Assembly (NCBI GenBank): GCA_050747865.1
Contig: JBOGJI010000094.1
Location: forward strand, 1 to 21,740
From: JBOGJI01 sp050747865
GTDB taxonomy: Bacteria > Acidobacteriota > Thermoanaerobaculia > Multivoradales > JAHEKO01
Direction of reading: 5' to 3'
Length of the DNA stretch: 21,740 bases
This document shows, piece by piece, positions 1-7,227 of the stretch; position 1 is the first letter of the stretch; each line of letters starts with the position of its first letter. Position numbers and translations under genes: made by a program. The notes beneath the pieces were generated by a model, which saw only the letters and a program-made list of their open reading frames with translations, searched no databases and was not told the DNA's origin.

Positions 1-425
1 GCGCACATGAAGGATCCGACTTCGAGCCGCCGGCCTGCGTCGAAGGCGAGGAGGCGTTCGCCGACGTGCCCGCCGACTCGCCGTTCTGCCCCTGGATCGA
101 GGAGCTCGCCCGCCGCGGCGTGGTCGCAGGTTGTGGGGGCGGCAACTACTGCCCGAACCCGTCTGTGACCCGGGCGCAGATGGCGGTGTTGCTCCTCAAG
201 ACTCTCGAAGGGCCGGCATACACGCCCCCGGCCTGCGAGGGAGCGTTCGCCGACGTACCCTGCCCGTCGCAGTTCGCCGACTGGATCGAGGAGCTGCGGC
301 GCCGCCAGGTCACCGCCGGCTGCACCGGCGACCCGCCCGCCTACTGCCCGGCCAACCCGGTCACCCGCGACCAGATGGCGGCCTTCGTCACCCGCACCTT
401 CGGCCTGGTGCTCTACGGACCGTAG
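1..425 (+). CDS. SLH-like C-terminal module of a secreted/surface protein (5' end cut by window edge)
   Basis: The reading frame is open from the left edge (first full codon at position 3) to TAG at 423-425, so this is the 3' end of a longer gene. The GTG at 66 is internal: the coding pattern before it (PPACVEGEEAFADVP) is part of the repeat. The visible protein has about two SLH-like repeats, each with an F-A-D-V-P start, a W-I-E-E-L helix, a 'GC....YCP' cysteine pair and a 'TRDQMA' helix, and it ends LVLYGP. The same module ends the next gene, so the two are paralogous at their C-termini. SLH domains usually attach exported proteins to the cell envelope; this variant is rich in cysteines that could form disulfides outside the cell. 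The N-terminal function is unknown because it lies outside the window. The gap to the next gene is 42 bp, so the two are probably co-transcribed. Confidence 0.85.
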   Translation, partial: AHEGSDFEPPACVEGEEAFADVPADSPFCPWIEELARRGVVAGCGGGNYCPNPSVTRAQMAVLLLKTLEGPAYTPPACEGAFADVPCPSQFADWIEELRRRQVTAGCTGDPPAYCPANPVTRDQMAAFVTRTFGLVLYGP

Positions 426-467
426 GAAACGAACGATCTCGTCTGGTTACACGCACAGGAGAGCCCC

Positions 468-2663
468 ATGAGTACTGGAAACCTGAGGAAACTCGCGAGA
501 CCCCTCACCGCCCTCGTGCTCTTCGCCGCGCCGACCGCGACGGCGACTGGCGGCGAGACAGCACATCCCGTGCTCATCAACTCGGGGGTGGAACAAGCCA
601 AGCTCACGGCAGCCGACGGCGCACCGAATGGCGCGTTCGGCTACGCGGTGGCCATTTCGGGCGACACCGCGCTGGTGGGGACCTTCGGCGCCGAAGCGGC
701 CTACGTCTTCACCCGCAGCGGTGGCGTGTGGACCCAGCAGGCGAAGCTCAGCGCCGACGACGGAGTGCCGGGCGCTGAGTTCGGGATATCCGTGGCCCTT
801 TCGGGCGATACCGCGCTGGTCGGAATGCGCGGGGCCGACGTGGACGGCGTTAGTGACCGGGGTGCGGCCTACGTCTTCACCCGTAGCGAGGGAGTGTGGA
901 CTCAACAGGCCAAGCTGATCGCCGACGACGGGGCGTCCATTGATCTGTTCGGCACGGCCGTCGCCCTCTCCGGCAACACCGCGCTGGTGGGAGCCCTGCT
1001 CGACGACGTGGTGAGCAGTACCGATCAGGGCTCCGCCTACGTCTTCACGGAGAGCGGCGGGGTGTGGAGCCAGCAGGCGAAGCTCACTGCGGCCGACGGG
1101 GCAGTGGCCGACTATTTTGGCGTGTCCGTCGCCCTGGATGGCGACACGGCGCTGGTGGGAGCGTTCCTGTCCGGCAACTCCGACTCGGGCGCGGCCTATG
1201 TATTCACGCGCGGCGGCGGAGTGTGGAACCAGCAGGCCAAGCTCACCGCGGGCGAGGCGGCGGCCGGTGAGCTCGGCAGATCCGTCGCCCTCTCGGGCGA
1301 CACGGCGCTGGTGGGAGCGCGGAGAACCGACGTGGGCGGCAACGCGGATCAGGGCGCGGCGTATGTCTTTACCCGCAGCGGCGACGTGTGGAGCCGGCAG
1401 GCCAAGCTCACCGCCGACGACGGGGCGGCGCTGGATCAGTTCGGCACCTCCGCCGCCCTCACAGGTGACAGCGCGCTGGTGGGAGCGCCGAATGCCAGCG
1501 TGGGGGAGAACACCGACCAGGGTTCGGTCTACTTGTTCGCCCGCAGTGGCGGGGTGTGGACCGAGCCGGTCAAGCTCAGCGCCAACGACGGAGCAGCCGG
1601 CGACGCGTTCGGCTTCTCCATCGCCGTCGCGGGAGACACCGCGTTGCTGGGAGCGAGCGGAGCCGACGTGGGCGGCAACACCGACCAGGGCGCGGCCTAT
1701 ATCCTCACCCTGCCTCCCATACCGGCGGCGCTCGATGTGGACTTTTCAGCCCTCGGCTCCGACGGCAACGGTGTCCTCGAACCGGACGAGCGGGTCGCGG
1801 CGGCCCCCGCATGGCACAACCCCCGCATCGATGACGTGGTCGCCAACGGCATCCTGGAGAACTTCGCGGGCCCCACCGGGGCGACGTACGACATCGTGGT
1901 GGACGGCGCGAGCTACGGTCCCATCCCTCCCCGCGAAACGGGCAGTTGTCGGGACGCCGGGACCGGCTGTTACGAGCTGGAGATCCAGCTCGACGAGCAG
2001 GACCGCCCGGCCTCCCACTGGGATGCGACGGTGGACGAGGAGCTGGAGGTCAGTCCCGATGAGGCCCACGCCAAGACCTGGACACTGCACGTCGGCGACA
2101 GCTTCAGCGACGTGCCGCGGACCAGTCTGTTCTACCGCTGGATCGAGACGCTGCTGCACCGCGGGGTGACCGGCGGCTGCGCGGCGGCGACGTATTGCCC
2201 GGCGGCGGCCAGCACCCGCGGCCAGATGTCGGTGTTTCTGCTCAAGGCGCTGGAGGGCGCGGCCTACACGCCTCCCGCCTGCGTCGAGGGCGAGGAGATG
2301 TTCGCCGACGTGCCGGCAAGCAGCCCGTTTTGCAACTGGATCGAGGAGCTGGCGGGCCGCGGTGTGACGGCGGGCTGCGGCGACGGCGACTACTGCCCGG
2401 GCAGTCCGGTGAACCGCGACCAGATGGCGGTGTTCCTGCTCAAGACGCTGGAAAGCCCCGGCTACGCGCCGCCGGCATGCGCGGGCGTGTTCGCCGACGT
2501 GCCCTGCCCCTCGCTGTTCGCCAACTGGATCGAGGATCTGGTGGCCCGCGGCATCACCGCGGGCTGTGGCGGCGGCAACTATTGCCCGAGCAACCCGGTG
2601 AGCCGCGACCAGATGGCCGTCTTCCTCTCCCGAACCTTCTGCCTCGCCCTCTACGGTCCGTAA
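468..2663 (+). CDS. Secreted seven-bladed FG-GAP beta-propeller protein with C-terminal SLH-like triplet
   Basis: This is a 731-residue exported protein. The ATG at 468 follows an AGGAG-type ribosome-binding site (about 457-462). Residues 1-30 look like a Sec signal peptide (basic NLRKLARP, then a short hydrophobic stretch with small residues). Residues 43 to about 416 hold seven FG-GAP_2-type repeats with the pattern QAKLTAxDG...FGxSVAxSGDTALVGA...GAAYVFTRSGGVW; seven is the number needed to close one propeller. A linker of about 125 residues follows, with a Ca-binding-like 'SDGNGVLEPDE' segment. Three SLH-like repeats start near residues 546, 612 and 675 and contain paired cysteines. The protein ends LALYGP. 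It is probably a cell-surface binding or adhesion protein; no ligand can be read from the sequence. It lies 42 bp after a gene with the same C-terminal module and faces the GspE/PilB-family ATPase gene tail to tail. Confidence 0.88.
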   Translation: MSTGNLRKLARPLTALVLFAAPTATATGGETAHPVLINSGVEQAKLTAADGAPNGAFGYAVAISGDTALVGTFGAEAAYVFTRSGGVWTQQAKLSADDGVPGAEFGISVALSGDTALVGMRGADVDGVSDRGAAYVFTRSEGVWTQQAKLIADDGASIDLFGTAVALSGNTALVGALLDDVVSSTDQGSAYVFTESGGVWSQQAKLTAADGAVADYFGVSVALDGDTALVGAFLSGNSDSGAAYVFTRGGGVWNQQAKLTAGEAAAGELGRSVALSGDTALVGARRTDVGGNADQGAAYVFTRSGDVWSRQAKLTADDGAALDQFGTSAALTGDSALVGAPNASVGENTDQGSVYLFARSGGVWTEPVKLSANDGAAGDAFGFSIAVAGDTALLGASGADVGGNTDQGAAYILTLPPIPAALDVDFSALGSDGNGVLEPDERVAAAPAWHNPRIDDVVANGILENFAGPTGATYDIVVDGASYGPIPPRETGSCRDAGTGCYELEIQLDEQDRPASHWDATVDEELEVSPDEAHAKTWTLHVGDSFSDVPRTSLFYRWIETLLHRGVTGGCAAATYCPAAASTRGQMSVFLLKALEGAAYTPPACVEGEEMFADVPASSPFCNWIEELAGRGVTAGCGDGDYCPGSPVNRDQMAVFLLKTLESPGYAPPACAGVFADVPCPSLFANWIEDLVARGITAGCGGGNYCPSNPVSRDQMAVFLSRTFCLALYGP
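594..1712 (+). repeat. Seven tandem FG-GAP propeller repeats (coding)
   Basis: Seven in-frame copies of about 50-55 codons each encode the propeller blades. Each copy has a QAKL-like strand, an FG....A.SGDTALVG core and an AYVFTR-like strand followed by GGVW. Copies 1 and 4 have shorter loops, and copy 5 has lost the usual D-D-G turn (AGEAAAGELG). The last copy ends in LTLPP instead of the usual VW strand, as expected for a blade that closes the ring. Confidence 0.85.
2103..2660 (+). repeat. Three tandem cysteine-rich SLH-like repeats (coding)
   Basis: Three copies of about 60-65 codons begin at F-[SA]-D-V-P (2103, 2301 and 2490). Each has W-I-E-x-L, R-G-[VI]-T-x-G-C, Y-C-P and R-x-Q-M-[AS]-V-F. 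The first two are followed by a 'PPAC' segment. Regularly spaced cysteines are not usual in classical SLH domains and suggest disulfide bonding. The start of the window codes for the same module. Confidence 0.85.
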
Positions 2664-2691
2664 GGGGACACACAAATCGTGCGTGGCGCCG

Positions 2692-4452
2692 CTACACGCC
2701 GGTCACCCGCACGACCTCGGCCGGGGTGGTGGTGCCTTCGGTCATGCGGCGGAGGGCCGATTGGCGCAGGGTGCGCATGCCGGCAGCGATGGCCTCGCGG
2801 CGCAAGGTGGAGGCGTCGGCGCCGCGGTCGATCGACTGCTTGAGCGCAGCGTCGAGGGCGAGGATCTCGAAGATCGCTGTGCGGCCGAAGTATCCGGTGC
2901 CGCGGCATTCGCCGCAGCCGGTGCCCTCGCGGATCTCGAGCGGTCCACAGGAGCTGTCGTCGAGCCGCAGCGTCTCGATCTCCTGCGCCGTGAGGTCGCG
3001 GGGCACCGCACAGTGGGGGCAGACCTTGCGCACCAGCCGCTGCGCCACCACGCCGATGAGGGTCGAGTTGACGAGGAAGCGCTCGAGCCCCAGGTCGTGC
3101 AGGCGGGTCACCGCCGAGGTGGCGTCGTTGGTGTGCAGGGTGGAGAAGACCAGATGGCCGGTGAGCGCCGCCTGAATGGCGTATTGCGCGGTCTCGGCAT
3201 CGCGGATCTCGCCGATCATGATGACGTCCGGGTCCTGCCGCAACACGTGGCGCAGGGCGCTGGCGAAGGTCACTCCCACCTTGGGCTGCACGGCGGTCTG
3301 GTTGAAGTCCTCGTAGACCATCTCGATCGGGTCTTCGATGGTCACCAGGTTGATCTCGCGGTCGAAGATGGACTTGAGGGCCGAATAGAGGGTGGTGGTC
3401 TTGCCGGAGCCGGTCGGCCCGGTCACCAGCACGATGCCGTGCGGCCGGGCGATGAAGTCGCGGAAGGTGTCCAGCTCGTCGGGAAAGAAGCCGAGGGCCG
3501 GCAGATCCTGCATCAGCACCTGCGGGTCGAAGATGCGCAGCACCAGCTTCTCGCCGAAGGCCACCGGCAGGCTGGAGACGCGCAGCTCGACCTCGTAGCC
3601 CGCGCGCTGCGTCTTGACCCGGCCATCCTGCGGCCGGCGCCGCTCCGCGATGTCGAGGCGCGCCAGGGTCTTGATGCGGCTCACCACCGCGTCGTGCACC
3701 ACCTTGGGGATGCTCTGGATGTCGTGCAGCACGCCGTCGATGCGGAAGCGGATGACGCTGAACGCCCGCTTGGGCTCGATGTGGACGTCGGACGCACGGG
3801 TGTCGTAGGCATGCTGCAGCATAAACTCCACCGCGTTCACGACGTGCTGGTCGCTGGATTCGATCTCGCTGTCGCTCTTGAGGCGCACCAGCGCCTCGAG
3901 GTTGCCGAGGTCTATCCCCTGGCTGAGGTCGGCCTCGGCCTGCCGTACGGCGTGGCGCAGGCCGTAGAACTCGTTGATCGAGCGCAGAATCTCGGGCTCC
4001 GAGGCGACCAGGATCTCGAGGTCCCGCCCGCTGATGCGGCGGAAGGAGTCGATGGCCTCGTGGTCGTGAGGGTCGGCGCAGGCGACTCGCAGGCGGCCGT
4101 TCTCGACGGTGAGCGGCAACATGCGGTGGCGCCTGGCGAAGGGCCGCGACATCCCCGACTCCATGATGTCGGCGTTCAGCGTCAGGGGGTCGATGCGGAT
4201 ATACGGCAGCCCGGCGTCGCGGGCGATGGCCTGCGCGACCTCGTGCTCGCCCAGGTAGCCGGTGGCGCTGTCGGCGGAGGGGAAACGCAGGCGCTCGACC
4301 AGCTCGTAGGCCAGGGCGCGCTGCTCGTGGGCACGCGGGCTGCGGTAGGCGGCGGGGAGCGAGCGCGCCTCGCGCTCGAGCCGCTGCCGCTGCTCGCCGC
4401 TGAGCAGCCCCTGGCGCTCGAGGATGTCGGCGACCGTCTCGACAGTGAGCAT
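2692..4452 (-). CDS. GspE/PilB-family type II secretion / type IV pilus assembly ATPase
   Basis: This is a 586-residue hexameric motor ATPase that would power pseudopilus or pilus assembly at the inner membrane. An N-terminal T2SSE_N/MshEN-like region (about 65-160, EHEVAQAIARDAGLPY...) precedes the core. The core has Walker A GPTGSGKT (345-352), an Asp box (IEDPIE, about 372-377), Walker B-like DPDVIMIGEIRD (407-418) and the His box TGHLVFSTLHTNDA (431-444). A zinc tetracysteine follows: C478, C481, C513, C516. Length and order are normal for GspE or PilB, and sequence alone does not decide between them. No other secretion or pilus gene is present here. No clear Shine-Dalgarno site precedes the ATG at 4452; a TAGACT hexamer lies 9 nt upstream, so the mRNA may be nearly leaderless. 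Its 3' end lies 28 bp from the convergent propeller gene. Confidence 0.93.
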   Translation of the reverse strand: MLTVETVADILERQGLLSGEQRQRLEREARSLPAAYRSPRAHEQRALAYELVERLRFPSADSATGYLGEHEVAQAIARDAGLPYIRIDPLTLNADIMESGMSRPFARRHRMLPLTVENGRLRVACADPHDHEAIDSFRRISGRDLEILVASEPEILRSINEFYGLRHAVRQAEADLSQGIDLGNLEALVRLKSDSEIESSDQHVVNAVEFMLQHAYDTRASDVHIEPKRAFSVIRFRIDGVLHDIQSIPKVVHDAVVSRIKTLARLDIAERRRPQDGRVKTQRAGYEVELRVSSLPVAFGEKLVLRIFDPQVLMQDLPALGFFPDELDTFRDFIARPHGIVLVTGPTGSGKTTTLYSALKSIFDREINLVTIEDPIEMVYEDFNQTAVQPKVGVTFASALRHVLRQDPDVIMIGEIRDAETAQYAIQAALTGHLVFSTLHTNDATSAVTRLHDLGLERFLVNSTLIGVVAQRLVRKVCPHCAVPRDLTAQEIETLRLDDSSCGPLEIREGTGCGECRGTGYFGRTAIFEILALDAALKQSIDRGADASTLRREAIAAGMRTLRQSALRRMTEGTTTPAEVVRVTGV

Positions 4453-4461
4453 GCCGACCGG

Positions 4462-4471
4462 GAGTCTACAA
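4462..4471. promoter_or_regulatory. Overlapping divergent -10-like hexamers
   Basis: The 10-bp core AGTCTACAAT reads TACAAT on the plus strand (4466-4471), 10 nt before the permease GTG. It reads TAGACT on the minus strand (4467-4462), 9 nt before the ATPase ATG. Both fit the TANNNT pattern of bacterial -10 elements. At this distance transcription would start at or within a few bases of each start codon. No convincing -35 boxes are seen, so this is tentative. Confidence 0.4.
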
Positions 4472-4481
4472 TCCGCCGACC

Positions 4482-5363
4482 GTGGCCGTTCCCGTCGCCG
4501 CTCTGCTCGCCCTGGTCGGCTGCGCCCTGGCGTTCGCCGCGCTCGATCTGCTGCGCAAGCTCCTCACCCATCACATCCGCACCGTGCCGCTGCTCTTCTG
4601 GCTCGCCGCCGGCTCGCTGCCGGTGTTCGCGATCTGGTGGTGGGGGAGCGGCGGCGCCGGGCCGCGTGACGCGGCGTATTGGCTGCCGGCGCTCACCTCG
4701 CTGGCGCTCAACATCGTCGCCAATCTCCTCTACCTGGAGGCGGTGCGGCGCTCCCCCTTGAGCCTGACCATCCCGTTCCTGGGCTTGAGCCCGGTCTTCG
4801 CCACGCTACTGGCCGTGCCGATGCTCGGCGAGACGCCGACGCCGCTGCAGTGGGGCGGCATCCTGCTGGCGGTGATCGGCGTGTTGTGGCTGTCCTGGGG
4901 CGGGCAAGGCGATCCGACGCCCGTGCGGCTCTGGCGGGCCCTGCGGCGGGAGCCCGGGAGCTCGCTGATGTGCGGCACCGCCCTCGCGTGGGCCTGCGCG
5001 CTGCCCTTCGACAAGCTGGCCCTGGGACACGCGAGCACGCCGTGGCACGGCATGGTGATCACCGGCGGCGTGGCGGCGGGCATGCTGGCGACGCTGGCGG
5101 TCACGCGGCGCGGCGGGCTGCGTACCGACCGCCACGGGGGGTTGCTGCTGATCGCCGCCGGCTGCCTGGGCGGTGTGGCCCTGGGGCTGCAGCTCCTCGC
5201 CATGGGGCTCACCGCGGTCGGGCTGGTGGAGACCCTGAAGCGCGCCCTCGGTTCGTTCTCCGCCGTCGCCTTCGGCTATCTGTTCTTCCACGAGTCGGTG
5301 ACGCCGCACAAGCTCGCCGCCGTCGTCATCCTGGCGGCCGGCGTGGCGGTGTTGCTGCTGTAG
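4482..5363 (+). CDS. EamA/DMT-superfamily permease
   Basis: This 293-residue integral membrane protein has about ten hydrophobic helices in two EamA-type halves (roughly residues 1-140 and 155-293). Each half ends in the typical 'P.LGE....QW.GI.L...GV' or 'FHESVTPHKLAAVVILAAGV' pattern. The first half includes YLEAVRRSPLSLTIPFLGLSPVFATLLA, which is split here as YLEAVRRSPLS and TIPFLGLSPVFA; this is characteristic of drug/metabolite transporters. The substrate cannot be read from the sequence; relatives export amino acids or other metabolites. The start is GTG at 4482, the only plausible start before the first helix, and has no Shine-Dalgarno site. It is divergent from the GspE/PilB-family gene with 29 bp between start codons. 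Confidence 0.88.
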   Translation: MAVPVAALLALVGCALAFAALDLLRKLLTHHIRTVPLLFWLAAGSLPVFAIWWWGSGGAGPRDAAYWLPALTSLALNIVANLLYLEAVRRSPLSLTIPFLGLSPVFATLLAVPMLGETPTPLQWGGILLAVIGVLWLSWGGQGDPTPVRLWRALRREPGSSLMCGTALAWACALPFDKLALGHASTPWHGMVITGGVAAGMLATLAVTRRGGLRTDRHGGLLLIAAGCLGGVALGLQLLAMGLTAVGLVETLKRALGSFSAVAFGYLFFHESVTPHKLAAVVILAAGVAVLLL

Positions 5364-5399
5364 GCTCGTCTCCCGTTCGTCACCGCCCTGTTGCGAAAC

Positions 5400-5428
5400 T
5401 TGACAGCGCATGCGCATGCGCGTATACT
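5400..5428 (+). promoter_or_regulatory. Sigma70-type promoter with palindromic spacer
   Basis: TTGACA (5400-5405) and TATACT (5423-5428) are separated by exactly 17 bp, a near-consensus housekeeping promoter. The expected transcription start is near 5435. Bases 5406-5421 of the spacer are a perfect 16-bp palindrome, GCGCATGCGCATGCGC, made of two overlapping GCGCATGCGC copies. A regulator bound there would block RNA polymerase. It lies after the permease stop and upstream of the RTX-M91 gene. Confidence 0.75.
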
Positions 5429-5454
5429 TTGATCTAGAAGGGTTGGCGGAGAGC

Positions 5455-5583
5455 GTGAACGCAATCCCGACAAACGACGATTCGCGAGGTCTCGATGGCC
5501 GTGACCCCGGCATCGGCGTGGGCCCGGTGGCGCCTGTCTCCACCGGGCCCGCGCCCTCTTTGTCGCAGGCGCGACGGGGGTAG
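5455..5583 (+). CDS. Possible 42-residue leader ORF upstream of the RTX-M91 gene
   Basis: A GTG at 5455 lies about 20 nt after the predicted transcription start and just after GGAGAG (5448-5453). It opens a 42-codon frame ending with TAG at 5581-5583. The predicted peptide is polar and rich in Gly and Pro, with no recognised domain. Its codons run through the hairpin at 5520-5550, so translation could control whether the hairpin forms. It is in the same frame as the downstream RTX-M91 gene. The Shine-Dalgarno spacing is short, so translation is not certain; the region may instead be an untranslated leader or small RNA. Confidence 0.3.
   Translation: MNAIPTNDDSRGLDGRDPGIGVGPVAPVSTGPAPSLSQARRG
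5520..5561 (+). terminator. Strong hairpin in the RTX-M91 leader (attenuator or small-RNA terminator)
   Basis: GGGCCCGGTGG (5520-5530) and CCACCGGGCCC (5540-5550) form a perfect 11-bp stem with a 9-nt loop. A short pyrimidine run, CCCTCTTT (5554-5561), follows. The T tract is weak for an intrinsic terminator, but the stem is very stable. It sits between the promoter at 5400-5428 and the start codon at 5626, so it could end a short transcript of about 125 nt or act as an attenuator. Confidence 0.5.
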
Positions 5584-5625
5584 GCGGCACGAGCTGCGAT
5601 CAGACGTCAAGTGGAGAATGCAGCG

Positions 5626-7227
5626 ATGCACGACCCGGTGAGCGCGGCTACGGAGACAACGGTACAGGCCCCGGCACAGGCGACCGAAGCGGGCGCGGCA
5701 GGCGCGACGTACCAAGACGGCGGCGCACCGGCGGCAACGCCTACCGCCCTGATCGACAGCGCGGCCCGCACCGAGGTGGCTGCCGCCGCGGCGCGGCAGC
5801 TGGGGAGTGACTCCGCGCCGCTGGCGGACATCCATCCGGCGGCGGTGTCGTTCAACTTCGCGACGGCGTCTCCGCGCCTCAGTGCCGAGGCTACGGAGAC
5901 GCGGCTCCCGGATGGCAGGATCGCACTCGACGCAGGGGCCGGCGACGACCGCATCCGGATCAGCCAGGACCAGAGCACCGGCGAAGTCGCCGTGGACATC
6001 AACGGCGAGGTACACACTTACACGCAACAGGAAGCGAGCCGCCTGGTGGTGCGGGCAGGCGCGGGCGACGACTTCATCGACACCAACGACGACGTCACCG
6101 CGAATCTCACCCTGGAAGGCAACGACGGAGAGGACTTCGTCGTCGGCGGAGCCGGCGACGACCGGATCGAGGGGGGCACCGGGAAGGACACCCTCTTCGC
6201 CGGAGCCGGGCGCGACTACGTCTATGGCGGCGCGGGTGAGGACTTCATCCGGGGAGAGGAAGGCGACGACATCCTCTACGGCGGCAACGATCGCGACTCG
6301 ATCTTCGCCGGCGCCGGGGACGACCATGTCGATGCAGGGAAGGGCAACGACGAGGCCTGGGGCGGCACCGGCAACGACATCCTCTCCGGCGGCCTCGGGG
6401 ACGACGCCCTGGAGGGGGGTGACGGCGGCACTGTCGGCTCGCAAAGCGGCTCGGACATCTTCTACGCCGGCCGGGGCAGCGACCGGGTGAGCGGTGGCAC
6501 CGGCGACGTGGCCTACGTCGAGGAGGGCGACGATGTCGTGCGCGGTTACCGCGAGGGGAGCGATCTGGAGCGCAAGGAGATCGAGATCGATCCCGACCTG
6601 GGAGCGGACAGCATCCAACTCGGCCCGGGACTTTCGACGGATGAGCGCGAGCGCATTCTCTCGGACATCGAGACGCTGCGCTCCTCACCTACGGGGCAGC
6701 AGGGTCTCGCCGCCGCCGACGAGGCGTTCCGGGATACCGGGCACACGGTGACCATCCACACGTACAGCCAGGAGAACGGAGCCGCTCGGTCCGCCAACTG
6801 GAACGACGCGATGCTCGACCCGGCCACCGGGCGGCGTGGCCCAGGGACCGACGCGGACATCGACTACAATCCGCAGCTGAGCTCGCTCAACTTCACCAAC
6901 GGGCGATCCAATCCGGCGAACAACTCCGGCGACTTCCACGACCTCCCGCCGGTGGCCGTGCTCTACCACGAGCTGGCGCACGCCTACGACATTCAAACGG
7001 GTAACATCGACTTCCGGAGCTACACGGGGGCGGAGAGTTGGGACAACGGAAGCCGGACCGGCCGAGCCACCGCCAACGCCGAGCGTGTAGCGGTGGGTCT
7101 CCCATACGACCACGACGGCGACCCCAGGACGCCGGAGCAAACCGACGCGAATCATCCCGCGGAGCTGACGGAGAACGCGCTGCGGGGCGAGTTCGGCTTG
7201 CCCGATCGCCCCAACTACTCACAATGA
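5626..7227 (+). CDS. RTX-repeat protein with C-terminal M91 (NleD-like) zinc metalloprotease domain
   Basis: This protein has 533 residues from the ATG at 5626, chosen because GGAG at 5613-5616 lies 9 nt upstream; a GTG at 5611 is an in-frame alternative. There is no Sec signal peptide, as usual for RTX proteins leaving by a type I exporter. Residues about 165-295 hold around eleven glycine/aspartate nonapeptides (GGAGDDRIE, GGTGKDTLF, AGAGRDYVY and similar), which form Ca-binding beta-rolls. Two isolated copies occur earlier (AGAGDDRIR, AGAGDDFID). The C-terminal 200 residues match the Peptidase_M91 plan: a Y-N-P strand, HELAHAYD (zinc ligands H448 and H452, catalytic E449), a likely third ligand E486 in NAERVAVG, and the ending TENALRGEFGLPDRPNY. 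M91 is known mainly from type III effectors such as NleD. The target here is unknown, and no exporter genes are in the window. It overlaps the next gene by ATGA. Confidence 0.85.
   Translation: MHDPVSAATETTVQAPAQATEAGAAGATYQDGGAPAATPTALIDSAARTEVAAAAARQLGSDSAPLADIHPAAVSFNFATASPRLSAEATETRLPDGRIALDAGAGDDRIRISQDQSTGEVAVDINGEVHTYTQQEASRLVVRAGAGDDFIDTNDDVTANLTLEGNDGEDFVVGGAGDDRIEGGTGKDTLFAGAGRDYVYGGAGEDFIRGEEGDDILYGGNDRDSIFAGAGDDHVDAGKGNDEAWGGTGNDILSGGLGDDALEGGDGGTVGSQSGSDIFYAGRGSDRVSGGTGDVAYVEEGDDVVRGYREGSDLERKEIEIDPDLGADSIQLGPGLSTDERERILSDIETLRSSPTGQQGLAAADEAFRDTGHTVTIHTYSQENGAARSANWNDAMLDPATGRRGPGTDADIDYNPQLSSLNFTNGRSNPANNSGDFHDLPPVAVLYHELAHAYDIQTGNIDFRSYTGAESWDNGSRTGRATANAERVAVGLPYDHDGDPRTPEQTDANHPAELTENALRGEFGLPDRPNYSQ
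6118..6510 (+). repeat. RTX nonapeptide repeat block (coding)
   Basis: Around eleven tandem 9-codon units with consensus G-G-x-G-x-D-x-[LIV]-x are followed by a looser stretch (SGSDIFYAGRGSDRVSGGTGD). Units near 6280-6310 (GGNDRDSIF) and 6340-6365 (AGKGNDEAW) are degenerate. This pattern binds calcium in RTX toxins and serralysins after secretion. Confidence 0.85.

Noticed and set aside
2664..2720. Possible minus-strand terminator (TCGTGCG/CGCACGA, 2678-2684 and 2709-2715)
   Set aside because: The loop is large, the stem includes the coding end of the ATPase gene, and the T tract is poor (TTTGTGTG).
2683..4761. Plus-strand open frame of 692 codons opposite the GspE/PilB-family gene
   Set aside because: It lies antisense to a clear ATPase with all motifs. 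The frame is open only because GC-rich codon use suppresses stops, and its product is low-complexity.
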